Assembly (NCBI GenBank): GCA_001704765.1 | Contig: MBFK01000066.1 | Location: 52,624-116,623 of the forward strand | Direction: 5' to 3' | DNA: 64,000 nt | Origin: Sinorhizobium shofinae | Lineage (GTDB): Bacteria > Pseudomonadota > Alphaproteobacteria > Rhizobiales > Rhizobiaceae | In this document: piece after piece, positions 17,767 through 26,948 of the stretch | How the letters are laid out: every line of letters starts with the position of its first letter | How positions within the stretch are numbered: position 1 is the first letter of the stretch | Notes under the pieces: model-generated | What the model was told of the DNA's origin: nothing | Seen by the model: the letters and a program-made list of their open reading frames with translations, nothing else | The model's database searches: none | Position numbers and translations under genes: made by a program

Positions 17767-19791
17767 ATGAACGAGGAACCGCGGTTTTCAGAGAGCATCC
17801 GTGGGTTGCGGATCGACTTCACGCTGCTTGGAGGATTCACCGTGCGCTCCGGCATCGGTGAAGCCCTGATCCTGCCGACGGCCAAGATTCGGTTTCTTGC
17901 CGCCTATCTGGCCTTGTCTGCAGGCCAGTATCAGGCTCGCTCCAAGCTCTGCGCACTTTTCTGGGAGGACCGGGGCGCTGACCAGGCGCGGGCGAGCCTG
18001 CGCAATGCGCTGGCCGCGATCCGCGCCGTACTGGGCGACCATATGCTGATCGCAAACCGCGAGGCGGTCATGCTCGACCCGAACTTCGTTTTCACCGACG
18101 TCAGCGAACTCGAGGCGCTGGTTGCCCGGAGCGCCGCAACGGCGGGAGCCGAAACGGCGCGGCGCTTGTCCGCTGAGTTTCTGGAAGGCTTGACGGTCTC
18201 GGGGGAAGAGCTGTCGGAATGGATCGAGTTCGAGCGGACACGATGCCGCAACCTGTCCGAAACGCTGCTTGCAAAGATTGCGGAACAGCTTGCCGAGAAC
18301 GGCGAGGAAGCCGCGGCCGTAGCGCTCGCCCAGCAACTGGTCGCGCTCGACCCCTATCGCGAAAAAAGTCATCGATTGCTGATGCGCCTCTATGCGCGCC
18401 AGGGAGAGCGCTCGCTCGCCGTGGCGCAATTCCAGAAGTGTCGTCAACTGCTTGCCGATGAGCTCGGAACCGAGCCCTCGCCGCAAACTGTCGCTCTGGC
18501 CGGTGAGCTATCATTTGAAGGGACGCCCGGACGGGAGGCCAGGAGCCCGGACACCGCATCCGCGCCCATGCAACAGGAAACGGCACGGGCTGCGGAGGCT
18601 GATTTCCGCATTTCCATCGCCGTCCTCCCCTTTCTCGGTCCGACCGAGGACGCCGACCAGTCGTTCCTCGCGGAGGGCCTTGCCGAGGATCTGATCACCG
18701 AGCTGTCGCGTCACAAGGATTTCCTCGTCATTGCCCGCCAATCCAGCTTCGCACTTGGCTCCGGGCCGCGGCTCGCGGAGCACGCCGCCCAGGCCCTTGA
18801 TGTCCGTTATGTGCTTACCGGCAATCTCAGGCGTCGAGGAGATGATCTGAGCCTCGGCGTCCAGCTCATCGATACCGCCACCCACCGCACCGTTTGGGCC
18901 GAACGCTACGCCCGTAAGCTTGAAGAGATATTCGCGGTGCAGGATGAAATCGTCGGCATCATCATCACCGCCGTCGACGCGGAAGTGCGCTCGTCCGAGC
19001 GCGAGCGGGCACTGCGCAAACTGCCCGAGGCTATGGATGCCTGGGAACTCTTCCATCGCGGCCTCTGGCACATCTACAATTTCTCGATGGACGAAATCGA
19101 GGCGGCGGAGGAGTGCTTCAGGCGCGCCACAGAGCTGCAACCGCACTTCGCTCTCGGCCATGCGGGCCTGGCGCAGGCAGCGGTCGTGCGCATCGTCTGG
19201 CAGATGTCGGACAATATTCCCACGACACTTAAGTCCGGCCTTGCTCATGCCCGCTACGCCGTCGCGCTCGATGGCGCCCATCCCTACCCGCACGTCATGC
19301 TGGGGAGGCTTCTGACCTGCCAGGGCGAACTCGGCCTTGCCCATGACCATCTTCGCATCGCCACAGAGCTCAACCCGAGCTACGCCCATGCCTATTACGC
19401 GCTGGCGCAGGTGCACATCTGGTCCGGACAACCGGCTGAGGCCCTACCCTATATCGATCGCGCCATTCGTTTCAGTCCGCGCGATCCCCTCATCAGCATG
19501 TTCATGACCGTGCGTTCGGTTTGTCTCTTCCTGATTGGCGATATAGCCGGGGCGGAAGCCGCGGCCCGAGCCGCGATCGGCCGCCAGGCGCGCGAATGCT
19601 GGTCGCGATTGGGGCTTGCCGCAGCACTCGTCGAGGGCGGCCGGACGGACGAGGCGATGGCAGCAGTGGCCGAGGCGAAAGCGCTCATGCCGAACCTCTC
19701 GATCGCCAACCTGGATAACCTAATCGGGCGAATGGCATCAGCGCCGCGCCAACGCATTATCGAGGTGTTGAAGCGGGCAGGCCTCGAGTAG
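17767..19791 (+). CDS. SARP/BTAD-type transcriptional regulator with TolB-like segment and TPRs
   Basis: The 674-residue protein starts with an OmpR-like DNA-binding domain (about residues 16-105, LLGGFTVRSG to LDPNFVFTD) followed by a bacterial transcriptional activation domain (about 110-250, LVALDPYREKSHRLLMRLYA and ADELGTEPSPQT). From residue 282 it carries SIAVLPFLGP and LAEDLITELSRH, the same TolB-like module found in the cyclases, and then TPRs to the end. It is probably a cytosolic activator. It is divergent from the RTX gene, its most likely target. ATG 17767 is preceded by GAGCGTGAA. Confidence 0.85.
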   Translation: MNEEPRFSESIRGLRIDFTLLGGFTVRSGIGEALILPTAKIRFLAAYLALSAGQYQARSKLCALFWEDRGADQARASLRNALAAIRAVLGDHMLIANREAVMLDPNFVFTDVSELEALVARSAATAGAETARRLSAEFLEGLTVSGEELSEWIEFERTRCRNLSETLLAKIAEQLAENGEEAAAVALAQQLVALDPYREKSHRLLMRLYARQGERSLAVAQFQKCRQLLADELGTEPSPQTVALAGELSFEGTPGREARSPDTASAPMQQETARAAEADFRISIAVLPFLGPTEDADQSFLAEGLAEDLITELSRHKDFLVIARQSSFALGSGPRLAEHAAQALDVRYVLTGNLRRRGDDLSLGVQLIDTATHRTVWAERYARKLEEIFAVQDEIVGIIITAVDAEVRSSERERALRKLPEAMDAWELFHRGLWHIYNFSMDEIEAAEECFRRATELQPHFALGHAGLAQAAVVRIVWQMSDNIPTTLKSGLAHARYAVALDGAHPYPHVMLGRLLTCQGELGLAHDHLRIATELNPSYAHAYYALAQVHIWSGQPAEALPYIDRAIRFSPRDPLISMFMTVRSVCLFLIGDIAGAEAAARAAIGRQARECWSRLGLAAALVEGGRTDEAMAAVAEAKALMPNLSIANLDNLIGRMASAPRQRIIEVLKRAGLE

Positions 19792-20270
19792 CCGGATTTT
19801 GCAAAGGCGAAAGTCCATCGGCTGAACTCCAATCGCATTGCAGTGCACCATCGGCTAAATAGTTGATAAAGTTGACGCGCGAAGAGGTTGCCGTTGGCTT
19901 CACAACGCCTCTTTGATGCGATGCAATGCAATTACTCCGTTTGGACGCCAAGATTATTCTGGAGGAATTGCTAAAATACATGTATCTTTCGAGCTAGATC
20001 GTCCTTGCGAGGGGGAAGAACTCCGAGGATTGATCGAAGCGATAAGACAAATAATTTCTATACCAAGCCGAGAGTAACGTCTGCCGGCTCTCATATTTAC
20101 GATCTGCAGAAGTGACGTGCTGAATCTTCTTTAACGCCCTGCTAGACAAGACATTTTTTCTATTAAAGTCCGATTGCTGCATCACCGATTCATCCGAACA
20201 AATTGTGAACCAAGGTTCTGTTGCGTTTGTCGTCATTGAAAGGGGCTTTTTGTAACCGGAGTACCAGACT
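19792..20270. other. AT-rich intergenic region, possible small reverse ORF
   Basis: The 479 bases are distinctly AT-richer than the neighbours. A reverse frame at 19994-20233 could give about 79 residues (MTTNATEPWFTICSDESVMQ onwards), but it has no clear ribosome site and no family I recognise. The region should hold the promoter of the LuxR gene at 20271. Confidence 0.35.
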
Positions 20271-21395
20271 ATGTCAGATGCGTACCAAGACAAATTATTG
20301 CTTAGCCTCATTCAAGCGATTTACGAAACGGTGTTATTGCCTTCGGCTTGGGATCGAATTGTCGCGGATCTTACGAAACTGGCGCGAGCGGAGTCGGGTG
20401 CCATCCTCGGTTTCGAGGGGCTGGACAACAGGAAAATCAGCCTCGCCGTCAAGGGCGTGCAGAGGTCGGCTCTGCTAGACGTGGATACGCTTTCGGCGCT
20501 GGATGACGCCACGCTGGCGATGGGCTTGGGAGCTATTGCGACATTGCCGGTGACGCTGGCGAATAGCGCGCCATGGTCATCCGCCTTGCGCCGCTGCTTT
20601 GGCGAGGATGGCAAAATCCTCATTCTGCTCGTGTCAAAGGAAGGAAGCCGGCGAATTGTCGTCGCCTGTTTCTTCCCGCACGCTGCCGATAACAACCTGG
20701 CGATAGCCGCCGAAACGCTAATGAAGGTTCTGCCCCATTTTCAGACGGCGTTCGCCTTGCAGAAAGCGATGGTTAACGAACGGGAAAAATCGACCCGCAC
20801 GGAACGAGCTCTGAAAAGCTGCGCCACGTCATCAGCCATTGTTACTGCTGACCTTCGCGTAAAATTTGCCAATCGCCGCTTTGGTCGATTCGTCGATGCC
20901 TCGGGCTCTTTCATCGAGTTCAGGGATGAGATGCTCGAATTCCAGGACGAAGAGCTTCAGTCGGAGGTCGAGCATCTGATCGAACAAGCGCGCGTCAATA
21001 AGCACGATCATCATCTGCGCTGGGCGAAGAGCAAACGGAATGGCGTGAGCTGGATTGTCAGTGTCGATTTCTTATCGTTTGGCAGCGACACCTATCGATT
21101 TGGCAACGTCTTCTCCAGCAACGAACCGAGTTTTCTCCTGACAATCCGGGAATTGAGCCGGAACACCTTGTTAACTCCCGACGATATCAAAACAGTGTTC
21201 GGGCTCACGCCAACAGAAGCTGCGTTGGTACATTCGCTTGCTAACGGTGACGCACCGTCCGACATCGCGAAACGCCGGGGCGTTTCCAAGAACACCGTCC
21301 ACAATCAACTCGCCTCGGCGATGGGGCGCCTCGGAGTGCGCCGGCAGGCGCAGCTCCTGAGTTCGCTTGCCGTGCTCTCGTTTTTCACGAAGTGA
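20271..21395 (+). CDS. LuxR family transcriptional regulator
   Basis: The 374-residue protein ends with a LuxR-type helix-turn-helix: FGLTPTEAALVHSLANGDAP followed by DIAKRRGVSKNTVHNQL. The N-terminal 200 residues resemble a GAF/PAS-like sensor region without a recognisable ligand motif. ATG 20271 follows CCGGAG. It is convergent with csgH and the curlin gene, with 49 bases between stops. The closeness suggests that it controls the curlin genes, which is inference by analogy with CsgD in enterobacteria. Confidence 0.85.
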   Translation: MSDAYQDKLLLSLIQAIYETVLLPSAWDRIVADLTKLARAESGAILGFEGLDNRKISLAVKGVQRSALLDVDTLSALDDATLAMGLGAIATLPVTLANSAPWSSALRRCFGEDGKILILLVSKEGSRRIVVACFFPHAADNNLAIAAETLMKVLPHFQTAFALQKAMVNEREKSTRTERALKSCATSSAIVTADLRVKFANRRFGRFVDASGSFIEFRDEMLEFQDEELQSEVEHLIEQARVNKHDHHLRWAKSKRNGVSWIVSVDFLSFGSDTYRFGNVFSSNEPSFLLTIRELSRNTLLTPDDIKTVFGLTPTEAALVHSLANGDAPSDIAKRRGVSKNTVHNQLASAMGRLGVRRQAQLLSSLAVLSFFTK

Positions 21396-21444
21396 CAGCG
21401 CGAGACGTTCGCACGTCCTTGACCGACGCGGCGTCCTTGCCGCG

Positions 21445-21747
21445 TCACGGAACCGTACTCTCGCACAGCAGCGTTCCATCGGCGCCATAAACAGACAAGC
21501 GAGCCGTCCACACATCGGGTGCGGCGCTGACCAGGATCGTTGACAGCTCTTGCCGTCCGGCTCGCCCGCTCGCGAACTCGCCGGCTTGCACATTCGTGGA
21601 TGATCCCGTTGTCACCTTGAAATGATAGGTCCCCCTTTCGCTCCAGTCGCTATGCAACGTCGCAACCAAAGAAGTCAGATTGTTGGTTCTGGATTGCTCG
21701 ATGACACATTCTATCGGGGCATAAGCGATTGCATCCAAGCTGATCAT
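21445..21747 (-). CDS. csgH: CsgH-like curli subunit chaperone/inhibitor, no signal peptide
   Basis: The 100-residue protein matches the alphaproteobacterial CsgH domain: an early Cys in IECVIEQS, the beta-sandwich core RGTYHFKVTTGSSTNVQAG with EFASG, and a late Cys in LLCESTVP that should form a disulphide with the first. CsgH binds curlin subunits in the periplasm and stops early amyloid formation. Oddly, no Sec signal is visible: the frame has a stop eight codons upstream of ATG 21747, and the first residues (MISLDAIAYAP) are too short for one. Start ATG follows GGGAGACAAGG. It lies downstream of the curlin gene on the same strand. Confidence 0.8.
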   Translation of the reverse strand: MISLDAIAYAPIECVIEQSRTNNLTSLVATLHSDWSERGTYHFKVTTGSSTNVQAGEFASGRAGRQELSTILVSAAPDVWTARLSVYGADGTLLCESTVP

Positions 21748-21783
21748 AGCCTTGTCTCCCGCAGATTGATTTTAGAAATAGAG

Positions 21784-21807
21784 GACCGGCCGCCATGGCG
21801 GCCGGTC
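21784..21807 (-). terminator. Intercistronic hairpin between curlin and csgH
   Basis: A 24-base perfect palindrome with arms GACCGGCCGCCA/TGGCGGCCGGTC begins 12 bases after the curlin stop. On the reverse strand it is followed by CCTCTATTTCT. It could work as a partial terminator or mRNA stabiliser that keeps the fibre subunit far above its chaperone. Confidence 0.6.
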
Positions 21808-21819
21808 GATCAGAATCGA

Positions 21820-22179
21820 TCAGTCCTGCACTGTGATGGAGAGGTTTCCCTCGCCGTCTTGCTGGGTCAGCGATTTGTTGTAGATGCCGAACTGGAACGT
21901 GCCGGAAGCGTTGTATTTGCCGTTTTGCAACGTGATCGCCTTGTTATGCTGTCCGAATTGCGCCGTTCCCGAGATGTTGCCCGTGCCTCTCTGGATCGAC
22001 AAGGACTGGTTGCCCTTGCCGACCTGTCCGGTGCCGGAGAAGTTGCCCCAGCCCGACTGGCCGGTTGCAGACATATTGCCAAAGCCCGATTGGCTCGTAA
22101 CGGATACGTTATTGCCGGCATAAGCAGCAGAAACGGTCGAGAATGCGAGAAGCGCGGATATTGCGAGTGTTTTGATCAT
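21820..22179 (-). CDS. Curlin-repeat (CsgA/CsgB-like) amyloid subunit
   Basis: The 119-residue protein has a signal peptide (LAISALLAFSTVSAAYA) and then about eight repeats of roughly eleven residues ending in GxGN or similar: SQSGFGN, GQSGWGN, GQVGKGN, QRGTGN, AQFGQHN, LQNGKYN, FQFGIYN, QQDGEGN. This is the Gln/Asn ladder of curlin strands, so it should be secreted and form an extracellular amyloid fibre. ATG 22179 is chosen because GGAGG sits seven bases upstream; an ATG two codons earlier is too close. No csgEFG genes are in the window, so export depends on genes elsewhere. Confidence 0.88.
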   Translation of the reverse strand: MIKTLAISALLAFSTVSAAYAGNNVSVTSQSGFGNMSATGQSGWGNFSGTGQVGKGNQSLSIQRGTGNISGTAQFGQHNKAITLQNGKYNASGTFQFGIYNKSLTQQDGEGNLSITVQD

Positions 22180-22367
22180 GACCATGCCTCCTTCTTGAAC
22201 GCCATCATGGCGCAAGGAAACCGTCGCAAAATAATGCCGCTTAGTACTCATCAACATATAACTAGAACGACGATACATTTCATACGTACATTACGAGCTT
22301 TATAGCAGAGCTATTTGCGCACGCGTTCGTGCGTTTAGTTAAATTATACTATATAGATTATAAAAAC

Positions 22368-22643
22368 TTATCCAACTTCAAGGTTGATAACCGCAGGAAT
22401 TGCAATCTGGATTATGTTTGACAGATGCGCCTGTTCGTCTTCGGCGACATCCTTCGCAGGCTGAAGCGCGTGCAGTGATGCCACTCTTTTTTTACCAATT
22501 TCTGAAATACTGCCGACGAACGCCTTGTTCGCCTCGAGATTGATCCGCCAACCGCGTGAAATCCAAGGGGGCACGACTGAGCAGTACTGAGTGTCAGTGG
22601 ATAAGGGGAAAACGTTCTGAACGCCGACGATGTGGAGCGGCAT
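22368..22643 (-). CDS. Possible small hypothetical protein
   Basis: This reverse frame gives about 91 residues from ATG 22643 (MPLHIVGVQNVFPLSTDT onwards) with a natural composition and no low-complexity arginine runs. It extends to 22703 with a GTG start. The ribosome site (GAGGG directly before ATG) is badly spaced, and its 5' end would overlap the start of the opposite-strand beta-barrel gene. No family recognised; it could be a remnant. Confidence 0.3.
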   Translation of the reverse strand: MPLHIVGVQNVFPLSTDTQYCSVVPPWISRGWRINLEANKAFVGSISEIGKKRVASLHALQPAKDVAEDEQAHLSNIIQIAIPAVINLEVG

Positions 22644-23957
22644 CCCTCGACCGAAGGGCCGCACGGCAACATCACTACTTTCCTTGCTCGATTGCCGGGC
22701 CACTTCGCCGGTGTTTTGGCGATTGTCGCCTGTTGGCAGCAGTCAACCGATGCAAGAGCCGACGAGGCTATCAAGGCGATGTTGAATTCGGCCGACTCCC
22801 CGACTTTCTCCTGGAACTTTGGCGCCAGGTGGGAGGACATCGACATGCCGGACCTATTCTCGCACGTCACCTTTCCGGGCGCGACCCGGCGTGGTTTCGA
22901 GCCACTCGATCCCGTCGGCTTCAGAACGGATCTCTCATTCCGGCTACCTCTGGAAGATGCTGGGATTGGTCCATTCTTCCTTGAATGGGCAGGGACAATC
23001 TCGCATGCAAGCGGCTCCTCCCGGAAAGTGGTGCAGCCAACCGGCAGCAGCTTCGACCTCGCCGCCGGCCAACCAGCCGGTGGAAGCATCTCCCTGGCGA
23101 AAGCCACGGACCTGATGGGAGCGACCGCTGCCGGCATGATCCATTTCACGGATAGCTCGGGCGACGACGCCGGAATCATGGCCTTCGCCCATTCGCCAGC
23201 AGGAAGCGGCAATGCCGTCACACAATTTGCCACCAGCGGCACGCAATCGGGCGCCGCGTTCTTGGCCTTGGTCACCAGCGGCAATACACCGTCGGCCGCG
23301 GCTTACGCCGCCTTCGCAGACGATCGCGGTCTCTTCTTTCAAGCTCTCGGCGACTTCGATGGAAGTGTCGTAAGATCGACGATCGAGCAACGGGCGAACC
23401 ATTTCGATCAGACGCTCTTGCTCGGAGCTTCCCTCGATCTTGGAAACGGCTGGACGATTACTCCGAGGCTCGGCCCGACCTACCGATCATCAAGGCAAGA
23501 CACCGTCTTCCGCACGGAAGTCGACATCGCTGAGAGCATTGTGTCCGGTGCCGCAATTCCGGCAATCGGCTATCATGAGAAGGTAGAGCTCTCCGCCGAC
23601 TATTACGGCGTCGTCTCCGGTTTCAGCGCAGAAAGACCTGTGGCTGAAAACGTCCGGCTTCAGATCAATTTCAGTGCGGGTGTCGCGCATTATCGGGCGC
23701 GCCTTGACAATCGCGCCACCTCAATTTTCCCGGAAGCCGACATCACCTTTTCCTCCATCAAGCAAAGGCGAAGCGGTGGCACCTTCCTTGCAGACGTCAG
23801 CGCTGCCATGATCTTTTTGTCACATGAAAACCTCTCCGTGAAGTTTGAAGCCGGCACGAGTTTCCTCGCGGACGTGCCGATTTATCGGTCAGGCACGCTC
23901 GGAACGGACGACACCCAGAGCTATTATCTGGTTGTCGGACTGGAACATCGGTTCTGA
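22632..23957 (+). CDS. Putative outer-membrane beta-barrel protein
   Basis: The frame encodes up to 441 residues. The C-terminal half alternates polar and hydrophobic residues (TLLLGASLDLGNGWTITPRL, LSADYYGVVSGFSAE) and the protein ends in GLEHRF, a terminal Phe that is the signature for outer-membrane barrel insertion. A signal-like segment (GHFAGVLAIVACWQQSTDARA) lies near the N-terminus, so the true start is probably between 22632 (GTG) and about 22700; no ribosome site decides it. The middle (GSSFDLAAGQPAGGS and GNAVTQFATSG) is Gly/Ser/Ala-rich. Family not recognised. It follows the curlin genes on the opposite strand. Confidence 0.65.
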   Translation: MERHPSTEGPHGNITTFLARLPGHFAGVLAIVACWQQSTDARADEAIKAMLNSADSPTFSWNFGARWEDIDMPDLFSHVTFPGATRRGFEPLDPVGFRTDLSFRLPLEDAGIGPFFLEWAGTISHASGSSRKVVQPTGSSFDLAAGQPAGGSISLAKATDLMGATAAGMIHFTDSSGDDAGIMAFAHSPAGSGNAVTQFATSGTQSGAAFLALVTSGNTPSAAAYAAFADDRGLFFQALGDFDGSVVRSTIEQRANHFDQTLLLGASLDLGNGWTITPRLGPTYRSSRQDTVFRTEVDIAESIVSGAAIPAIGYHEKVELSADYYGVVSGFSAERPVAENVRLQINFSAGVAHYRARLDNRATSIFPEADITFSSIKQRRSGGTFLADVSAAMIFLSHENLSVKFEAGTSFLADVPIYRSGTLGTDDTQSYYLVVGLEHRF

Positions 23958-24435
23958 CGCACGGCGTCAGGGTCCAATGGACGCCAGCTGGCTCTTTGCT
24001 GCCACTCTGGACGTCGCCGCAACCATCAGGTTCCGGGTTGATGTTGGTCGTATGGCTGGCCCGGAAGTAGACGCCAGGTTGCGCAAGAATCGATCGTGCA
24101 TCGTTACAATTCGCCCTTAAAAGTTACTGGACCGCGGCGGCTGATCTGCGAATATAGGGGTGCAAATCAGCGAATTGATTTCAGTATCAATTTAGATCAG
24201 AGCTCGCTGCGGAAGTGAGCTCTGATTGGAGAAGCGAACCGGTTGAGCTCGCGGCGGCTCTCGGGGAAAGGTGCTGATCGGTATAGCCCAAGGCATTCAG
24301 GGCGGGCGCGACGTTACCGCCAAAATGACTGCGCCATAGGTGGGACATTTCACCGCATTTTTCGAGGGCCCGCTTGCTGACAGCGGGCCTTTCCTTTGTC
24401 TCCGAATATCCTTGGAACTTCGGGGGCGACTCACC
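23958..24435. other. 478-base gene-free region with two hairpins
   Basis: No gene is convincing here. A 10-bp perfect inverted repeat (ATCAGAGCTC/GAGCTCTGAT) lies at 24196-24226 with an 11-base loop, and a terminator-like hairpin lies at 24367-24389. The stretch separates the barrel gene from the convergent TRAP operon. Confidence 0.5.
24367..24395 (+). terminator. Rho-independent terminator, forward
   Basis: GGCCCGCT pairs perfectly with AGCGGGCC across a seven-base loop and is followed by TTTCCTTTG. The T-rich side faces the forward strand, so it would stop transcripts from the barrel gene before they enter the TRAP genes. Confidence 0.6.
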
Positions 24436-26175
24436 TCAGCCATAGAGGTAGTTCGGCAGCCACAGCGTCATGCCAGGCCAGATATACATGATGATCATGC
24501 AGAGGATGACGATCAGCATGTACGGCATCATGCCGGCGAAGATCTGCCTGAGCGTGACGTGCGGCGGCGAGACGCCCTTGAGATAGTATGCGGACATGGC
24601 GACCGGCGGCGACAGGAAGGCCGCCTGAAGATTGACGAAGACGAGAACGCCCCAGACGATTGGATCGATGTCGAAGTGCCTGAGCATCGGCAGGAAGATC
24701 GGCACGAAGATGATTATGATCTCCGTCCATTCGAGCGGCCAGCCCAGAATGAAGATGATCGCCTGCGATACGATCATGAACTGGAGCGGCGTGAGATCGA
24801 GGGCAAGGACCCATTCCTCGACCAGCGCCTGGCCGCCGAGGATCGCGAAGACCGCGGAAAAAAGTGCCGAGCCGACGAAGAGCCAGCAGACCATCGCCGT
24901 TGTCTTCGCCGTCAGAAACACCGCTTCCTTGGTTCGCTTCCAGTTGAGCGTTCCCGCCTGCAGTGCGAGCAGGAACGCCCCCGCCGCCCCTACAGCGGCG
25001 GATTCCGTCGCTGTCGTGATGCCGAAGAGAATGACGGCAAGCACGACGATGGTGAGAATGGCGAGCGGCATGACGGAGGAGACCAGAAGCTTCACGACCT
25101 GCAGCCGCTCCGCGGTCATGTTGCGGTAATACCGGACAAGCAGGATAAGCGCGACCGCCGCCACCAATCCGAACCACAGGTAAAAGCTCGTAGCCGGACC
25201 GTCGGCCGTGGTCGGCCCGGCATCTGCGGGCGGCGCTCCGAGTTCCTCCAGACCCTCAGGCGCTTCGGCTTCAGTCACCTGAGGATGGATAACCACGTAC
25301 CACCACACAAGCGCCAGCGTACCCGCTGTTAGTGCAAAGGGAACAAGCGCCGCACCTGCGTTCCTGATGAGCTTCCAATAGGTAAGCCGCCCTTCCTCCG
25401 TCTCGATCGTCATCGCCCGTGACGGAGTGAACAATGCGGAAAAAAGCCCGACCAACATGTTGCGAGAATAAAGCGCCTCGAAGCGCCTCACCCAGGCCGG
25501 CACCGGAACCCGCATCTGTTCCTCTGGCAGGTCCGGCGCAATCTTCGGGTTGAGCACCGCCCAGCCTAGAACATAGGCAAGATAGAGAAGAGCCAGAAAG
25601 AAACCGGGGAACATCGTCGCCGCATAGAGTTTGACCACCGATTGCCCGGCGACGGCCGCATAAACGATGATCATCACAGAGGGTGGGATCAGGATGCCGA
25701 GCGTGCCGCCCGCGGTGATGACGCCGGAGGCGAGCTTCACGTCGTAGCCGGCGCGCAGCATCGGGTTCATGGCGATCACCCCCATCAGCACCACCACCGC
25801 GCCGACAAGGCCACTGGCGATGCCCCAGAAGGTGCAGATGATGAGCGTCGTCACCGCAAGCGACGCGGGTACACGCCGGAAGGAAAGCTGGACACTGTAG
25901 AACATCTTGTCGACGAGCGCACCGCGCTCCATCACGTAGCCCATCAGCACGAAGAGCGGGATGGAGATCAGCACGTCGTTGGTCATGGCGCCGTAGGTGC
26001 GCTGGACCATAAGGTCGAAGACGCGATTGTCGATCCAATGCTCCGCCGGATTGTAGAAGGCGTAGAAGCCGAACAGCATGCCGAGTCCCATCAGCGTGAA
26101 GGCCGTCGGGAAACCCATCATGATGACGACCACGATAAGACACAGCATTGTCAGCCCGAGGAAAGGGTCGCTCAC
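24436..26175 (-). CDS. dctM: TRAP transporter large permease (DctM)
   Basis: The 579-residue membrane protein has the DctM topology and motifs: MGFPTAFTLMGLGMLFG at the start, ISIPLFVLMGYVMERGALV and GTLGILIPPSVMIIVYA. It uses the cation gradient to drive import of the solute delivered by the DctP protein. It is longer than most DctM proteins because of a hydrophilic insert between about residues 225 and 330 (including EAPEGLEELGAPPADAGP). The start overlaps the dctQ stop by four bases, so the two are coupled. Confidence 0.92.
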   Translation of the reverse strand: MSDPFLGLTMLCLIVVVIMMGFPTAFTLMGLGMLFGFYAFYNPAEHWIDNRVFDLMVQRTYGAMTNDVLISIPLFVLMGYVMERGALVDKMFYSVQLSFRRVPASLAVTTLIICTFWGIASGLVGAVVVLMGVIAMNPMLRAGYDVKLASGVITAGGTLGILIPPSVMIIVYAAVAGQSVVKLYAATMFPGFFLALLYLAYVLGWAVLNPKIAPDLPEEQMRVPVPAWVRRFEALYSRNMLVGLFSALFTPSRAMTIETEEGRLTYWKLIRNAGAALVPFALTAGTLALVWWYVVIHPQVTEAEAPEGLEELGAPPADAGPTTADGPATSFYLWFGLVAAVALILLVRYYRNMTAERLQVVKLLVSSVMPLAILTIVVLAVILFGITTATESAAVGAAGAFLLALQAGTLNWKRTKEAVFLTAKTTAMVCWLFVGSALFSAVFAILGGQALVEEWVLALDLTPLQFMIVSQAIIFILGWPLEWTEIIIIFVPIFLPMLRHFDIDPIVWGVLVFVNLQAAFLSPPVAMSAYYLKGVSPPHVTLRQIFAGMMPYMLIVILCMIIMYIWPGMTLWLPNYLYG

Positions 26176-26840
26176 GGTTCAGCCTCTCCCCCCATGCCGC
26201 GCTGCCGCGCCGCCCTTTCGATATCTTGGGCGCGCTCAATGGCCGCTTCGCGCGTTGCAGCGTCGATGTGTTCGCTATGCGCAAGCTGTTCGGCAACGAC
26301 GTCAATTTCCTCGACGTCCTCCAGCCGGCGTGGCCACTCCCCCGTCCTGAAACAGACGACGCAGCGGACGATCTCCGCGAGCCCCTGCAGCATCACAAGC
26401 CCGCCGGCAATTGGAATGACGGTCTTGAAATAATAGATCGGCGGCCCTTCCGCCGTCACGGTCGAGTGTTCGCCGATCCGCCAGGACAGCGCCGCATAGT
26501 CGTAGCCGGCATAAACGAGGGCGGCGACACCGGGAAGGAAGAAGAGCACGTAGAGGAGGAGATCAAGTACCGCCTGCGTGCGGGGCTTGAGCGAACTGTA
26601 GATGAAGTCGCCGCGGACGTGGGCGTTCTGCGCCAGCGCATAGGCCCCGGCGAGCATGAACAGGGTGCCGTAGAGCATATTGCTGGCGTCGAAGATCCAA
26701 GCTGTTGGCATGTTCATGATGTAGCGCTTGAAAACCTCGACGCAGACCATCGTCATCAGCGCGATGATCAGCCACGCGGCGGCCTTGCCGGTCCACACGC
26801 TGATCGCATCGATCCTCACCAGTAATTGCTGAATGTCCAC
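26172..26840 (-). CDS. dctQ: TRAP transporter small permease (DctQ)
   Basis: The 222-residue protein has four membrane segments and the DctQ pattern (VFKRYIMNMPTAWIFDASNM, ALAQNAHVRGDFIY). I start it at GTG 26840 behind GAGGGGG; the frame is open to 26945, but the added residues are not like the family. The C-terminal tail (RLEDVEEIDVVAEQLAHSEH) is charged and probably coiled-coil. It forms the membrane complex with DctM. Confidence 0.88.
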   Translation of the reverse strand: MDIQQLLVRIDAISVWTGKAAAWLIIALMTMVCVEVFKRYIMNMPTAWIFDASNMLYGTLFMLAGAYALAQNAHVRGDFIYSSLKPRTQAVLDLLLYVLFFLPGVAALVYAGYDYAALSWRIGEHSTVTAEGPPIYYFKTVIPIAGGLVMLQGLAEIVRCVVCFRTGEWPRRLEDVEEIDVVAEQLAHSEHIDAATREAAIERAQDIERAARQRGMGGEAEP

Positions 26841-26948
26841 GCACGCCCCCTCGCGGGAGGTCGGGTACGGCATCCCGCCCGGATCAATGGAAGCTAGCGG
26901 GCACCCGGCGCGCCAGCCCTCGAGTGCCTCGCCGGCCCGGCTCAAGCT

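Noticed and set aside
24340..25332. Forward open frame of 330 codons
   Set aside because: Antisense to dctM and highly charged; no ribosome site and no family.
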